Shown in pieces: positions 8,521 through 21,264 of a DNA stretch of 51,118 nt. The stretch is from contig NZ_JALHBS010000106.1 in assembly GCF_024195285.1 (NCBI RefSeq), forward strand, positions 1-51,118, read 5' to 3'. A model generated the notes under the pieces. It was not told the DNA's origin. It did no database searches and saw only the letters and a list, made by a program, of their open reading frames with translations. Positions within the stretch are counted from its first letter, which is position 1. Every line of letters begins with the position of its first letter. Source of the stretch: Aurantimonas marianensis (GTDB lineage Bacteria; Pseudomonadota; Alphaproteobacteria; Rhizobiales; Rhizobiaceae). Made by a program: the position numbers and the translations under genes.

Positions 8521-11121
8521 ATGTCATCAGAACGCTACAACCCCCGCGCATCCGAATCCCGCTGGCAAAAGGCCTGGGAAGAGGCAAAACTCTTCGAGAC
8601 CCGCACCGACGCAGGCGGCGAGACCTATTACGTCCTCGAAATGTTTCCCTATCCCTCCGGCCGCATCCACATGGGCCATGTGCGCAATTACGCCATGGGC
8701 GACGTGGTGGCACGCTACAAGCGGGCCAAGGGCTTCAACGTCCTGCACCCGATGGGCTGGGACGCCTTCGGTATGCCGGCCGAGAACGCCGCGATGCAGA
8801 ACAAGGTGCATCCGCGCGAATGGACTTATCAGAACATCGCGACGATGCGCGGCCAGCTCAAGTCGATGGGCCTGTCGCTGGACTGGTCGCGGGAGTTCGC
8901 CACCTGCGACATCGATTATTATCACCGCCAGCAGATGCTGTTCCTCGACTTCCTGGAGCACGGCCTCGCCTATCGCAAGAAATCCAAGGTCAACTGGGAC
9001 CCGGTCGACCAGACGGTGCTGGCCAACGAGCAGGTGATCGACGGCAAGGGCTGGCGCTCCGGCGCCGAGGTCGAGAGCCGCGAGCTCACGCAGTGGTTCT
9101 TCAAGATCACCGACTATGCCGAGGATCTCGACGCCGCGCTCGACACCATGCCCGGCTGGCCCGAGAAGGTCCGCACGATGCAGCGGAACTGGATAGGAAA
9201 GTCGCGCGGCATCGAGATTCCGTTCCCGCTCGCGGCCCCTCTGGCCGGACACGATGCGATCACCTGCTTCTCCACGCGGCCGGACACCCTGCACGGCGCG
9301 AGTTTCCTTGCCATCTCCCCCGATCATCCGCTGTCGATCGCGCTTGAGGCCGGGAATTCCGACCTCGCCGCCTTCAATGCCGAATGCCGCCGCGTCGGAA
9401 CCTCGGAGGAAGCCTTGGAGAAGGCGGAGAAGCGCGGCTTCGACACCGGTCTGAAGGTACGCCATCCCACCGAGGACCGCGATCTGTCGGTTTGGGTCGG
9501 AAATTTCGTCCTGATGGGCTACGGAACCGGCGCGGTGTTCGGCTGTCCGGCGCACGATCAGCGCGATCTCGACTTCGCCCGCAAATATGGCTTGCCGGTC
9601 CGTAACGCGTTCTTTCTGCCGGGCGACGAAACACCCGTGGAGGCCGAGGCGCTCGTCCCGCCGAAGTCCGAAACGGTGGTCTTTGTCGATCATTTCGCCG
9701 GTCTTGCGGAGCTGACGAGCCAGGAAGCGATCGACCGCACGATCGACTGGTTTGAGGCCGAGGGCCTGGGCAAGGGTGTCACGCGCTACCGCCTGCGGGA
9801 CTGGGGCATCTCGCGCCAGCGCTACTGGGGCTGCCCGATCCCGGTGCTGCATTGCGAGGCTTGCGGCGTCGTGCCGGAGGCCAAGGCAAACCTCCCCGTC
9901 AAGCTTCCCGACGACATCGATTTCGACAAGCCCGGCAATCCGCTCGACCGGCACCCGACCTGGCGCGATGCTATCTGCCCGCAATGCGGCGGAACCGCGC
10001 GACGCGAAACCGACACGATGGACACCTTTGTCGATTCCTCCTGGTATTTCGCCCGCTTCACCGCGCCCCATGCCGACGCGCCGACCGATCCGCAGGCCGC
10101 CAATGCCTGGCTGCCGGTCGACCAGTATATCGGCGGCATCGAGCACGCGATCCTGCATCTTCTCTATTCGCGCTTCTTCGTCCGGGCGATGCGGGCCTGC
10201 GGCCATCTCGATCTCGACGAGCCGTTCAAGGGCCTGTTCACGCAAGGCATGGTGGTGCACGAAACCTATCGCGAGGGCCGCGAATGGGTGCCCCCGGCCG
10301 ACGTGGCGATTGCGGAAGGCGAGAGCGGCCGCGTCGCGACCCGGGTCTCAACCGGTGCCGCGCTGGAGATCGGCGGCATCGAAAAGATGTCGAAATCGAA
10401 GAAGAACGTCGTCGATCCGGACGACATCATCGCCTCCTATGGCGCCGACACGGCGCGCTGGTTCATGCTGTCGGATTCGCCCCCCGACCGCGACGTGATC
10501 TGGACGGAAGCCGGCGTCGAGGGCGCCCACCGCTTCGTGCAGCGGTTGTGGCGCCTGGTCGCCGACACCGCGCCGCGCCTCGCCAGGGCGCCTGAGCAAG
10601 GCTCCGGCGAGGACGCGTCCGTCTTGGCGATCCGCCGCGCCGCGCACCGCACCGCCGCCGGCGTTGCCGACGACATCGAGCGTCTGGCCTTCAATAAGGC
10701 GGTCGCGCGGATCTACGAACTCGTCAACACGCTTGCCGCGTCGCTTCCCAAGGTTTCCAGCGACAGTGATCCGGCGCTGAAGGGGGCGGCCCGGGAGGCG
10801 CTGTCGATTCTGGTCCGCCTGATCGCGCCGATGATGCCGCATCTGGCAGAGGCGTGCTGGGCCGAATTGGGCGAGCAAGGGCTTGCCGCGGCGGCGCCCT
10901 GGCCGAACGTCGCCCCGGCGCTGTTGCGCGACGATACGGTCACGCTGCCGGTCCAGATCAACGGCAAGAAGCGCGGCGACTTGACCATGCCGGTCGCGGC
11001 CGGCAAACCTGACGTGGAACAGGCGGCGCTGGCGCTCGACTTCGTCCAGTCGGCACTCGCCGGCAACGCGCCGAAGCGTATCGTGGTCGTCCCCGGGAGA
11101 ATCGTGAATGTCGTCCTCTGA
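8521..11121 (+). CDS. leuS: leucyl-tRNA synthetase
   Basis: The protein has 866 residues, full length for bacterial LeuRS, which charges tRNA-Leu. Class I signatures are HMGH at 50-53 in [15 protein letters not shown] and KMSKS at 622-626. The CP1 editing domain is intact ([29 protein letters not shown]), and two Cys pairs around residues 446-490 suggest a zinc-bound insertion. No good Shine-Dalgarno lies close to the ATG. It overlaps lptE by 14 bases, so leuS-lptE and probably holA form an operon. Confidence 0.98.
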   Translation: MSSERYNPRASESRWQKAWEEAKLFETRTDAGGETYYVLEMFPYPSGRIHMGHVRNYAMGDVVARYKRAKGFNVLHPMGWDAFGMPAENAAMQNKVHPREWTYQNIATMRGQLKSMGLSLDWSREFATCDIDYYHRQQMLFLDFLEHGLAYRKKSKVNWDPVDQTVLANEQVIDGKGWRSGAEVESRELTQWFFKITDYAEDLDAALDTMPGWPEKVRTMQRNWIGKSRGIEIPFPLAAPLAGHDAITCFSTRPDTLHGASFLAISPDHPLSIALEAGNSDLAAFNAECRRVGTSEEALEKAEKRGFDTGLKVRHPTEDRDLSVWVGNFVLMGYGTGAVFGCPAHDQRDLDFARKYGLPVRNAFFLPGDETPVEAEALVPPKSETVVFVDHFAGLAELTSQEAIDRTIDWFEAEGLGKGVTRYRLRDWGISRQRYWGCPIPVLHCEACGVVPEAKANLPVKLPDDIDFDKPGNPLDRHPTWRDAICPQCGGTARRETDTMDTFVDSSWYFARFTAPHADAPTDPQAANAWLPVDQYIGGIEHAILHLLYSRFFVRAMRACGHLDLDEPFKGLFTQGMVVHETYREGREWVPPADVAIAEGESGRVATRVSTGAALEIGGIEKMSKSKKNVVDPDDIIASYGADTARWFMLSDSPPDRDVIWTEAGVEGAHRFVQRLWRLVADTAPRLARAPEQGSGEDASVLAIRRAAHRTAAGVADDIERLAFNKAVARIYELVNTLAASLPKVSSDSDPALKGAAREALSILVRLIAPMMPHLAEACWAELGEQGLAAAAPWPNVAPALLRDDTVTLPVQINGKKRGDLTMPVAAGKPDVEQAALALDFVQSALAGNAPKRIVVVPGRIVNVVL

Positions 11122-11656
11122 TCCCGCGCGGTCACGCGCCCTTGTGGCCGTCGGCCTCGCCCTGGCGATTTTGGCGCTGCCGGCTTGCACCGCCCGGCCG
11201 CTATATGCGTCCGCCGACAATGCGGACATGCTTGCGCCCGGTGGCGCCCTGGCGGCGCTGCGTGGCCGAATCGCCGTTTCAGAGGCCAATTCGCGGACCG
11301 ATCAGATCGTCCGCAACGCCCTCCTGTCGCGGCTGAACCAGGGAAAGCGGGTGGCCCAACCGCTCTATGAGGTTCGTCTGAGTGTCAACGGTGGCGAAAC
11401 CGGAATCGCCATCGAGGCGGGAGGCGGGCTCAGCTCCGCCCTCTACCGCATGACCGCGCGATATCAGCTGGTCCGGATGTCGGACAATCAGGTTGTCGAT
11501 GCAGCCAGTCGCACCGCGACGGTGCCATTCGATCGAACCGACCAGCTGTATCAAAGTCAGCGCGCGCTGATCGACGCGCGCCAGCAGGCGGGTGAGGACG
11601 TCGCCGCCCAGCTGGAAATTGCGCTCGCGCGCGCGCTCCGAAAGGCCGGCGTCTGA
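11108..11656 (+). CDS. lptE: LPS-assembly lipoprotein LptE
   Basis: The protein has 182 residues. Residues 8-26 are a lipoprotein signal with lipobox LPAC and acylated Cys27. Next come CTARPLY and a LptE-like body with the [10 protein letters not shown] segment and a C-terminal helix of A/R/L residues. LptE plugs the LptD beta-barrel that inserts lipopolysaccharide in the outer membrane. The position directly after leuS and before holA is the standard lptE place in proteobacteria and supports the call where sequence similarity is weak. Confidence 0.85.
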   Translation: MSSSDPARSRALVAVGLALAILALPACTARPLYASADNADMLAPGGALAALRGRIAVSEANSRTDQIVRNALLSRLNQGKRVAQPLYEVRLSVNGGETGIAIEAGGGLSSALYRMTARYQLVRMSDNQVVDAASRTATVPFDRTDQLYQSQRALIDARQQAGEDVAAQLEIALARALRKAGV

Positions 11657-11725
11657 CGGCAAGCGCCATCACCGGCGGGCGATGAAGGACATTGGCACGA
11701 CAGATCGCAAGGACGGACGCGGACA

Positions 11726-12775
11726 ATGGCGCAAAAGAAGGCGGGCGAGGTCGAGGCGTTTCTCTCGCGCCCCGATTTTTCGTTTCCGGTCATCCTGCTT
11801 TACGGCCCCGATCCGGGTCTCGTCGCCGAACGCTCCGCCAAGATCGCCGAGATGTCCGGCGTCGACCGCGACGACCCCTTCGCGGCGGTGACGCTGGCGG
11901 CCGACGAGTTGGAGAAGGATATCGGCCGGCTCTATGACGAGGCCCGAACCGTCTCGATGTTCGGCGGACACCGTCTCATTCGGGTGCGAGGCGCCGGCGC
12001 CGGGAAGGCTCTGGCGGAAGCGGTCGGCGATCTCGCCGCTTCGCGGCTTGAAGGCGCCCTCGTCGTCGTCGAAGCCGGCGACCTCAAGAAGAGCGCCGCG
12101 CTTCGAAACAACGTCGAGCGGGGGCGCTTCGCCATGGCGCTGCCCTGTTACCAGGACGAGGGCAGGGCAATCGACCGGATGATCGACGAGGAACTCGGCC
12201 AAAGCGGGTTGTCGATCGACCGGGAGGCGCGCGACGAACTGCGCGCCCGCCTCGGGGCCAATCGCCTTGCCTCCCGCGGCGAAGTCCGTAAACTCTGTCT
12301 CTACGCTTTGGGCGCGCCGTCGGTAACCGAGGCCGATGTGCGGGCAATCGTCGGCGACGTCTCGGCCGACACGCTTGACGAGACCATCGACGCCGCGGCG
12401 AGCGGCGAGGTCAAGCGCCTGCCGCATCTCATCGACCGGCTGGTGTCGGCCGGGACAGCCACCTTCCAGCTGCACCAGAATCTGTTGCGCTATTTCCAGC
12501 AGCTCCAGACCATGCGCGAGATGGTCGAGCGCGGCGGCGAGGCGATCGGGCGCGTGGTCGAGCGGCGACGGCCGCATTTCCGGCGCAAGGCGGCTCTCGA
12601 GGCCGCGCTGGCGGCCTGGCCGCTGGAAGAGATCACCGCCATTCTCCAGCGGATCGAGCGCGACATCCTCATGAGTCGCAAGGAAGGAGGGCTCGCCTTG
12701 ACGATCACCCAAAAGACCTTGCTCGACATCGCCGTGGAGGCGGCTCGCCTGCGCGCCCGGGGCGGCCGCGCCTGA
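11726..12775 (+). CDS. holA: DNA polymerase III subunit delta
   Basis: The protein has 349 residues. Delta opens the beta sliding clamp within the clamp-loader complex. The N-terminal FPVILLYGPDPGLVAERSAK, the SMFGGHRLIRVRGA segment and the long alpha-helical C-terminus with RLPHLIDRLVSAGTATFQLH are typical of HolA. It follows lptE by 69 bases and converges on parB, with a parS site between their stop codons. Confidence 0.93.
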   Translation: MAQKKAGEVEAFLSRPDFSFPVILLYGPDPGLVAERSAKIAEMSGVDRDDPFAAVTLAADELEKDIGRLYDEARTVSMFGGHRLIRVRGAGAGKALAEAVGDLAASRLEGALVVVEAGDLKKSAALRNNVERGRFAMALPCYQDEGRAIDRMIDEELGQSGLSIDREARDELRARLGANRLASRGEVRKLCLYALGAPSVTEADVRAIVGDVSADTLDETIDAAASGEVKRLPHLIDRLVSAGTATFQLHQNLLRYFQQLQTMREMVERGGEAIGRVVERRRPHFRRKAALEAALAAWPLEEITAILQRIERDILMSRKEGGLALTITQKTLLDIAVEAARLRARGGRA

Positions 12776-12809
12776 GAGCCTCCAGACGACGACACCCGGG
12801 CCGGCGTCG

Positions 12810-12825
12810 TGTTTCACGTGAGTCG
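12810..12825. other. parS-like ParB-binding site between holA and parB
   Basis: TGTTTCACGTGAGTCG, 13 of 16 matches to the consensus; the left half is perfect and the right half reads GTGAGTC, a variant shared by two other sites in the window. It is intergenic, just beyond the parB stop. Confidence 0.65.
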
Positions 12826-12850
12826 GACGGCCGACCCGGACGCGACTTTT

Positions 12851-13825
12851 CTACAGCCCGCGCACCCGCGGCTCCTGCCCAGCCCGGCGCTGGGTTCGGG
12901 TCTGCAACAGACCGCAGATTTCGTCGAGCTGCTCCAGATCGGCATAGTCGATGCGGATCGATCCGCGTTCCCCCTCGACCCGGATTTCCACCGGCATTCC
13001 AAGCGCCTGCGCCAGCAGATTCTCCAGCGCCACGACATCGGCATCGCGCTCCGCAGCCGCCTTGCGCTTTCTTTTGCGCGCGGGCTTGAGCGGCTGGTCT
13101 TCCACCGTCTCCGCGGATTTGCGGGCCAGATCCTCCGCCTCGCGCACGCTCAAGCCCCGCACCACGATGTCATTCGCCAGCGCGAGCGGATCGTCGGCGG
13201 TCACGACGGTCCGCGCGGCGCCCGGCGACAACGTGCCATCCACGACCATGCCGCGCACTGCCTCCGGCAATTTCAGCAATCGCAGCGTGTTGGCCACATG
13301 GCTGCGGCTCTTGCCGAGCACGTCGGCGAGATCGGACTGGGTGTAGCCATGTTCATCGATCAGCGTCTCGTAGGCCTGAGCCTCTTCGACCGCATTGAGA
13401 TCGGCGCGCTGGACGTTTTCGATGATCGCGATTTCCAGCGACTGGCGGTCGCCGATGTCGCGCAGCACGACCGGGACCTCGCTGAGGCCGGCCGCCTGGG
13501 CGGCGCGCCAGCGCCGTTCGCCGGCGACGATCTCGAACGATTCCGGCTGGCCCGGCTTCGGACGCAGCAGCAATGGCTGGACCACGCCGTGATTCTTGAT
13601 CGAGGCGGCAAGGTCGTTGAGATCGGCCTCGTCGAAACGGCGGCGCGGATTGTTGGGATTGGGCGAAATCCTGTCCAGGGCGACGAAGCGCTCGGCCGGG
13701 ATCGCGGCCGGCGCCGCCTCGGATCCGCCATGGCCGGGCATCGGTCTTGGCGGCACGATGCCGCCGGTTCCGATCAGCGAGGCGAGGCCGCGTCCCAGCC
13801 GCTGCCGCGATTTGTCTTCGTTCAT
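12851..13825 (-). CDS. parB: chromosome-partitioning protein ParB
   Basis: The protein has 324 residues. It loads at parS sites, spreads as a CTP-dependent clamp and recruits ParA and SMC. The N-terminal ParA-interacting motif is RLGRGLASLIG, followed by NPNNPRRRF, the CTP-binding GERRWRA motif, ENVQRADLN, the HTH that reads parS (TQSDLADVLGKSRSHVANTL), a Lys/Arg-rich linker and a C-terminal dimer domain. The ATG at 13825 has GGGGAG six bases upstream; the longer frame starting at 13975 lacks one. It is downstream of parA by 74 bases. Confidence 0.97.
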   Translation of the reverse strand: MNEDKSRQRLGRGLASLIGTGGIVPPRPMPGHGGSEAAPAAIPAERFVALDRISPNPNNPRRRFDEADLNDLAASIKNHGVVQPLLLRPKPGQPESFEIVAGERRWRAAQAAGLSEVPVVLRDIGDRQSLEIAIIENVQRADLNAVEEAQAYETLIDEHGYTQSDLADVLGKSRSHVANTLRLLKLPEAVRGMVVDGTLSPGAARTVVTADDPLALANDIVVRGLSVREAEDLARKSAETVEDQPLKPARKRKRKAAAERDADVVALENLLAQALGMPVEIRVEGERGSIRIDYADLEQLDEICGLLQTRTQRRAGQEPRVRGL

Positions 13826-13899
13826 TCTCGTCTCCCCGCCTTCATCGGTCCGGTTTCCGCGAAAATCCGCCCTGGGAGGCGGTCCGTCCTCGCGCGCCG

Positions 13900-14709
13900 T
13901 CACGCGGCCACCAGTCGTCGCTCGCGTTGAATGATTTCCGAGGCCAGGCGGATATAGGCCTGACTGCCCGGACACTTCATGTCGTAGAGAACCACGGGTT
14001 TACCGAAAGAGGGCGCCTCCGATACCCGGACGTTGCGCGGGATGATCGTGTCATAGACATGTTCGCCCATATAGGAGCGCACGTCCCGGACCACCTGCGC
14101 CGCCAGATTGTTACGCCCGTCATACATCGTCAAGACGATCCCGTGCAGTGCCAAGGCGGGGTTCAGCGTATCGCGAACCTGTTCGACCGTCTGGAGCAAC
14201 TGGCTGAGCCCTTCCAGCGCGAAGAACTCGCACTGCAGCGGCACCAGGATCGAATCCGCCGCCGCCATGGCGTTGATCGTCAGCAGATTCAGAGATGGCG
14301 GACAATCGATCAGGACGAAATCGAACAGCGGCGTGTCGACCTGATGGAAATGCAGGGCGTCGCGCAGCCGGTAAGCCCGGCCGGGCGCCCCGGAGATTTC
14401 CATCTCCAGGCCGAGGAGGTCGAGCGTCGACGGGATGATCGACAGGCTTGGCACCGCCGTCGCCGTCGCCGCCTCGGAAATCGAGGCCGCCTCCATCAGC
14501 ACGTCGTAGGACGAGACGTCACGGTCGTCCTTTTCGATCCCGAGCCCGGTCGACGCATTACCCTGGGGATCGAGATCGATCAACAACGTCCGCTTGCCGA
14601 CCGCCGCAAGCGCGGTGGCGAGGTTGATGGCGGTCGTGGTCTTGCCGACGCCGCCTTTCTGGTTGGCTATTGTGATGATCCGCATCGGCTGCCCGCTTAT
14701 CGCATCCAT
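13900..14709 (-). CDS. parA: chromosome-partitioning ATPase ParA
   Basis: The protein has 269 residues. The deviant Walker A motif KGGVGKTT is at 18-25; DLDPQGNAST and VLIDCPPSLNLLT are the other conserved boxes. ParA binds DNA nonspecifically as an ATP dimer and is released by ParB, driving the origin region to the cell pole. The ATG at 14709 is preceded by GGGAGG at a six-base spacing, so the first eight residues are probably real. It follows rsmG after 113 bases in the same direction. Confidence 0.97.
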   Translation of the reverse strand: MDAISGQPMRIITIANQKGGVGKTTTAINLATALAAVGKRTLLIDLDPQGNASTGLGIEKDDRDVSSYDVLMEAASISEAATATAVPSLSIIPSTLDLLGLEMEISGAPGRAYRLRDALHFHQVDTPLFDFVLIDCPPSLNLLTINAMAAADSILVPLQCEFFALEGLSQLLQTVEQVRDTLNPALALHGIVLTMYDGRNNLAAQVVRDVRSYMGEHVYDTIIPRNVRVSEAPSFGKPVVLYDMKCPGSQAYIRLASEIIQRERRLVAA

Positions 14710-14822
14710 CGGTCGCCTCCCGCATCGTGACGACGGCCGCTCACGCTCATTTGCCGGTCGATTACGGCTTGCCCGAAGGTTCGCCGGACAGCGCCCCGAC
14801 TTCGCGAGAGCATGGCATTTGC

Positions 14823-15551
14823 CTAACGCCGCGCAATGTCACCGATTTCGAGGATGGCCGAACCATTCTCGACGTTCGATTCATGCTTTATCATGGTGAA
14901 TCGCCAATGGGCAGCCGCTTGGTTAATTTCCTGTTCATGACTACGGCCCTTTTGAAAAAAGCATCGCGCCGACGTCCCGATATGAGGCGCCACAAACGCT
15001 AATAGCTCGGGAAGCGGCGCCAGAGCGCGCGCGGTCACCAGATCAGCCGCTGCCAGCGCCGCGCCGCAATCCCCGATCCGCGCGGCGTGAACCGTCCCGG
15101 CGAGACCGAGTCCGCGCTGGACGGCGCGCAGGAACGCCGCCTTTTTGGCGTTGCTCTCGACAAGATCGACGATGCCGCCCTGTTCCGCCCGTACCGCGGC
15201 CACGACAAGGCCGGGCAGGCCCGCACCGGAGCCAAGATCCACGCAGCGCTGAAACGGCGGCAGCAGGCGCTCCAGCACAAGCGAATCAGCGATGTGGCGC
15301 GACCAGACATCGCCGATCGTCGCCGGGGCGACAAGGTTGATCTGGCGCTGCCATTCGGTCAGCAGCGCGACATATCGATCCAGACGCGCCAGCGTTTCAC
15401 GTGAAACATCGTGGGTTTCGAGAAAATAGGCGCGCCCCTCCGCCTGTTGCGCCGCCCCCTCGGCGGGCCGAGGTGAAGCTTTGCGCCTTGGTTTGGCTGC
15501 CGGCTGCCGCTCCGGCGGAAAACTCCGTTCACGCCGCACGAACGACCTCAC
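14823..15551 (-). CDS. rsmG: 16S rRNA (guanine-527 N7) methyltransferase RsmG
   Basis: The protein has up to 242 residues; the SAM motif [11 protein letters not shown] is at 104-114. It methylates G527 of 16S rRNA, and its loss gives low-level streptomycin resistance. The family core begins around [19 protein letters not shown], so about 40 basic residues at the N-terminus are extra; they overlap mnmG by 23 bases, and no obvious alternative start lies between. A near-perfect parS lies in the gene and encodes the VSRET at residues 49-53. The order mnmE-mnmG-rsmG-parA-parB is the classic origin-proximal one. Confidence 0.93.
   Translation of the reverse strand: MRSFVRRERSFPPERQPAAKPRRKASPRPAEGAAQQAEGRAYFLETHDVSRETLARLDRYVALLTEWQRQINLVAPATIGDVWSRHIADSLVLERLLPPFQRCVDLGSGAGLPGLVVAAVRAEQGGIVDLVESNAKKAAFLRAVQRGLGLAGTVHAARIGDCGAALAAADLVTARALAPLPELLAFVAPHIGTSARCFFQKGRSHEQEINQAAAHWRFTMIKHESNVENGSAILEIGDIARR
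15393..15408. other. parS site inside rsmG
   Basis: CGTTTCACGTGAAACA, 15 of 16 matches and a full palindrome over 14 bases. It lies in the rsmG coding sequence, read as Val-Ser-Arg-Glu-Thr on the minus strand. With 45659 it is the best match in the window. Confidence 0.8.
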
Positions 15552-17418
15552 TGCGCCGCATGGCGACGAGGATCAGCGCGAGAGCGGCCGGCGTCATCCC
15601 GTCAATCCCTTCAGCTTCGGCAATTGACGCCGGGCGACGAGTCATGAGCTTTTGCCGCAATTCGTTGGACAGGCCGGTAAGAGCGGAAAAGTCGAGATCG
15701 TCCGGGATCGTCCGGTTTTCGTCCCGGCGCAGGCGTTCCTGATCGCGCCGCTGGCGTTCCAGATAGACATCGTAGCCGGCTTCGATCTCGATCCGCTCCC
15801 GGATAGGACCACCGATATCGTCGAACTCCGGCCAGATCGCGGTCAGCCGGTCCAGGTCGATTTCGGATTGCGAGAGCAGCTGCCAGGCCGAGCGGCGGCG
15901 ACCGTCCTGATTGACCGACAGCCCATGTCGCTGGGCTTCGGACGGCGTCAGCTTGGCGGATACGAGCATCGCGCGCGCTTTTGCGAGCGCCGCCTCGCTT
16001 TCTTCGAAGGCCGTGCGGCGTTCCGCGTCGACGATGCCGAGCAACAGGCCGAGCGGCGTCAAGCGGCGGTCGGCATTGTCGGCCCGAAGCGAAAGGCGGA
16101 ATTCGGCCCGCGAGGTGAACATGCGATAGGGCTCGGACACCCCGGTGCGGGTGAGATCGTCGATCATCACACCGATATAGGCGTCGGCCCGGCCGATGCC
16201 GACAGGCTCCGCGCCGCCAGCAAGCCGCGCCGCGTTGATCCCGGCGACGATCCCCTGCGCCGCGGCTTCCTCGTAGCCCGTCGTGCCGTTGATCTGGCCG
16301 GCGAGGAACAGGCCCTCCGCCCGGCGAACCGCCAGATGCCGGTCGAGTTCGCGCGGATCCACGTGATCATATTCGATGGCATAGCCCGGCTTCAGCACCG
16401 CCACCCGCTCAAGTCCCGGTATGGAACGCAGGAACTGCAACTGGACGTCCTCGGGCAGGGAGGTCGACACGCCATTCGGATAGATCGTGTCGTCGTCAAG
16501 CCCTTCCGGCTCAAGGAATATCTGGTGGCCGTCGCGGTCGCCGAACTTGACGATCTTGTCCTCGATCGAGGGGCAGTAACGCGGCCCCGCACCGGCAATC
16601 TGGCCGGAATAGAGCGCCGAACGACCGATATTCTCACGGATGATCCGATGGGTTTCCGGCGTCGTCCGGGTGATCCCGCAATCGATCTGCGGGTTGGTGA
16701 TTGCCTTCGTCAGATAGGAAAACGGAACCGGCTCGGCGTCCGGGCTCTGGCGGTCGAGCCCGCTCCAGTCGATCGTGCGGCCGTCGAGCCGCGCCGGCGT
16801 GCCGGTCTTCAGCCGGCCCAGAGTCAGGCCGAGCCGCTGCAGCGTTCCCGAAAGACCCGTCGAGGGATCCTCGCCCATGCGCCCGGCCGGGATCGTCCGG
16901 TCCCCGATATGGATCAGACCCGACAGGAACGTCCCTGTGGTCAGCACCACGGCCCGGCAGTGGATGGCGCGGCTGTCGCCGAGGACCACGCCGCTCACCC
17001 GGTTCCGCTCGTCCAGCACCAGATCGGCGACATCGCCTTCGACCACGTCGAGATCGGCATGGGACTTGATCGCCGCCTGCATTGCCTCGCGGTAAAGCCG
17101 CCGGTCGGCCTGGGTCCGCGGTCCGCGCACCGCTGGTCCCTTACGCCGGTTGAGCAGCCGGAACTGGATGCCGGCCGCGTCGGCAACCCGGCCCATCAAT
17201 CCGCCCAGCGCGTCGATCTCGCGCACGAGATGGCCTTTGCCGATACCGCCGATCGCCGGATTGCAGCTCATCGCGCCGATCGTGTCGAAGCGGTGGGTCA
17301 CCAGTGCGGTCCGCGCCCCGGCTCGCGCCGCGGCACTGGCGGCCTCGCAGCCGGCATGGCCACCGCCGATGATGACGACGTCGTAATCGAACGTTGCGGG
17401 GAGGGGCGAATCGCGCAT
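15529..17418 (-). CDS. mnmG: tRNA uridine-34 carboxymethylaminomethyl enzyme MnmG
   Basis: The protein has 629 residues from the ATG at 17418. With MnmE it installs the cmnm5 group on wobble U34 of certain tRNAs. The FAD-binding [16 protein letters not shown] starts at residue 12, [13 protein letters not shown] and [21 protein letters not shown] are diagnostic, and the C-terminal SNELRQKL...[19 protein letters not shown] segment is intact. A GTG at 17478 in the same frame is possible but lies outside the conserved protein. Its end overlaps rsmG. Confidence 0.96.
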   Translation of the reverse strand: MRDSPLPATFDYDVVIIGGGHAGCEAASAAARAGARTALVTHRFDTIGAMSCNPAIGGIGKGHLVREIDALGGLMGRVADAAGIQFRLLNRRKGPAVRGPRTQADRRLYREAMQAAIKSHADLDVVEGDVADLVLDERNRVSGVVLGDSRAIHCRAVVLTTGTFLSGLIHIGDRTIPAGRMGEDPSTGLSGTLQRLGLTLGRLKTGTPARLDGRTIDWSGLDRQSPDAEPVPFSYLTKAITNPQIDCGITRTTPETHRIIRENIGRSALYSGQIAGAGPRYCPSIEDKIVKFGDRDGHQIFLEPEGLDDDTIYPNGVSTSLPEDVQLQFLRSIPGLERVAVLKPGYAIEYDHVDPRELDRHLAVRRAEGLFLAGQINGTTGYEEAAAQGIVAGINAARLAGGAEPVGIGRADAYIGVMIDDLTRTGVSEPYRMFTSRAEFRLSLRADNADRRLTPLGLLLGIVDAERRTAFEESEAALAKARAMLVSAKLTPSEAQRHGLSVNQDGRRRSAWQLLSQSEIDLDRLTAIWPEFDDIGGPIRERIEIEAGYDVYLERQRRDQERLRRDENRTIPDDLDFSALTGLSNELRQKLMTRRPASIAEAEGIDGMTPAALALILVAMRRSEVVRAA

Positions 17419-17510
17419 GGGTCTCGGATACTGGTTGGGCGGTACGGGGCGGGACACCCGCGAAAGGGGTTTCGGCACCGACAGGCAAACATTTTTGCAG
17501 TGACGCCAAG

Positions 17511-17539
17511 CCTATAAAGGCTCAATCGCTCGGAGACAA
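17511..17539 (-). promoter_or_regulatory. sigma-70-like promoter upstream of mnmG
   Basis: On the minus strand TTGTCT (17539-17534) is followed after 17 bases by TATAGG (17516-17511), inside the 156-base mnmE-mnmG gap. It could drive mnmG-rsmG-parA-parB independently of mnmE. Confidence 0.5.
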
Positions 17540-17574
17540 CGCAAGCGCAAAAGCGGCAACAGGCCCGTCTTCCC

Positions 17575-19011
17575 TCATTTGCCGATGCAGAATTCGGAAA
17601 AGATGACGTCCAGAAGGTCTTCGACGCCGACCTGGCCGGTCAGCGCGCCGAGACGGTTGCCAGCCCGCCGCAGGGTTTCCGCCCCCACTTCCGGCGGCAT
17701 GTCCGGCTTCGACACGAATTGTTCGAGAATCCGCAAGGCATCGGCGACCAACTCCTTGTGACGAGTCCGCATCGGCACCGCCTCGTCCGGATCGCCTGCC
17801 GCGTCGACCGCCAGGGCCGCGACATGGGCGACAAGCGCCGACATCCCCTCGCCGGATTGGGTGGAAATGCCGAAGTCGAAGGCGAAATCGTCCCATTCGC
17901 CGCCGAACCGGGCCGCCAGACCGTGCGGTTCGGGGCGGTCCACCTTGGTGCGAACGGTCAGAATATGGCGTCGGGGCCGGGACATTCCCGTCACTACGTC
18001 GTCCCGCGCCGCCTCCGACGCGGCGAGCATCATCGGATGTTTCACGTGAGTCAAAAGCTCCGCGAACCGCGCGAACGGACCGTGTCCCGATTGTGGGTCG
18101 ACCAGCGCCAGGACCAGATCCGCCGAATCCATCACGGCCTTGGCCCGCTCAACGCCGATCGCCTCCACCACGTCGGCGGTTTCCCGGATTCCGGCAGTGT
18201 CTGAGAAACGTACGGGAACGCCGCCGAGATCGAGCGTCGCCTCGATGACATCGCGCGTCGTCCCCGGCACTTCGGTGACGATCGCCACCTCCCGATCGGC
18301 CAGGGCATTGAGCAGGCTGGATTTTCCGGCATTTGGGGCACCGACGATCGCCACCCGATAGCCCTCGCGCAGGATCTCGCCATGGTCGGCCTTGGCGAGA
18401 TGGGTCCGCATCTCATCGGTGAGCGCCGCGATCTTGGTCGCGACGCCGCCGGTGACGTCGTCACCGACATCGCCCTCGTCGGCGAAATCGAACGAAGCCT
18501 CGATCATCGCCCGCGCTTCGGTCAACCGCCGCATCCAGTCTTCGTAGATGGCGCGCAGCGCTCCGCCCGCCTGCGCCACCGCCATGCGGCGCTGCGCCTC
18601 GGTCTCGGCCGAGATGAGATCAGCCAGCCCCTCGGCCTCGGTCAGGTCGATGCGGCCATTCTCGAAAGCCCGCCGCGTGAACTCGCCGGCGACCGCCAGA
18701 CGAACATCGGGAAGTGCCGTCGCCGCGTCGAGAAAGGCGGCAACGACCGCACGCCCGCCATGCAGGTGAAATTCGGCGAGATCCTCGCCGGTGACGCTGC
18801 CCGGCGACGGAAAGAAGACCGCGATGCCACGGTCGATAGTCGCGCCGGCCGCGTCGCGAAATCTGCGAAGGCTGGCGCGACGTTCCGGCGGCACTCCGCC
18901 GGCGAGGCTCTCCATGACAATCCGAGCGGACGGTCCGCTGACACGCACGACGGCGACACCGGAGGGCAGCGCGCCGGAGGACAGCGCGGCTATAGTATCG
19001 GATGGGATCAA
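17575..19011 (-). CDS. mnmE: tRNA modification GTPase MnmE
   Basis: The protein has about 478 residues. It partners MnmG in wobble-uridine modification. An N-terminal tetrahydrofolate-binding domain (SDTIAALSSG, FPSPGSVTGEDLAEFHLHGG), a helical domain with an inserted GTPase (P-loop GAPNAGKSS, DTAGIRE) and the C-terminal FCIGK with the conserved Cys are all present. No ATG fits the family start; I chose the TTG at 19011 (giving IPSDTIAAL after Met), while upstream TTG and GTG codons at 19077 and 19065 are in frame. None has a strong ribosome-binding site. A parS lies within the gene. Confidence 0.92.
   Translation of the reverse strand: MIPSDTIAALSSGALPSGVAVVRVSGPSARIVMESLAGGVPPERRASLRRFRDAAGATIDRGIAVFFPSPGSVTGEDLAEFHLHGGRAVVAAFLDAATALPDVRLAVAGEFTRRAFENGRIDLTEAEGLADLISAETEAQRRMAVAQAGGALRAIYEDWMRRLTEARAMIEASFDFADEGDVGDDVTGGVATKIAALTDEMRTHLAKADHGEILREGYRVAIVGAPNAGKSSLLNALADREVAIVTEVPGTTRDVIEATLDLGGVPVRFSDTAGIRETADVVEAIGVERAKAVMDSADLVLALVDPQSGHGPFARFAELLTHVKHPMMLAASEAARDDVVTGMSRPRRHILTVRTKVDRPEPHGLAARFGGEWDDFAFDFGISTQSGEGMSALVAHVAALAVDAAGDPDEAVPMRTRHKELVADALRILEQFVSKPDMPPEVGAETLRRAGNRLGALTGQVGVEDLLDVIFSEFCIGK
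18038..18053. other. parS-like site inside mnmE
   Basis: TGTTTCACGTGAGTCA, 14 of 16 matches with the same GAGTC right half as the sites at 12810 and 21843. In mnmE it encodes Leu-Thr-His-Val-Lys-His within the GTPase insert region. Confidence 0.7.
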
Positions 19012-19202
19012 ACGCGCGGCTCGGTCTATTCCGTAATGGTCGAAGCCGACAAAACCAGCTTCCACGGGTGTTCGCAACCGCCGGACGGGACACAGACCCG
19101 CGCGTTTCCGCCCGACACGCCCTCGCCCGGGAAGCCGCCCTCGAAATTGACGATGGCTTGCCTTAGGCTTCTCGGTTCAAGCGGTGAAACCACGGGGTCT
19201 TC

Positions 19203-21239
<2,037 letters not shown>

Positions 21240-21264
21240 TACGGGACCGCATCGCGCCAAGCGG

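Noticed and set aside
12809-13930. Long open frame opposite parB
   Set aside because: High GC keeps antisense frames open; the sequence has no domain, and parB on the minus strand is certain. The same holds for long frames opposite leuS, mnmG and acs.
16355-16370. CACGTG palindrome in mnmG as a tenth parS
   Set aside because: Only about 10 of 16 positions match the consensus; it lacks the TTC/GAA arms.
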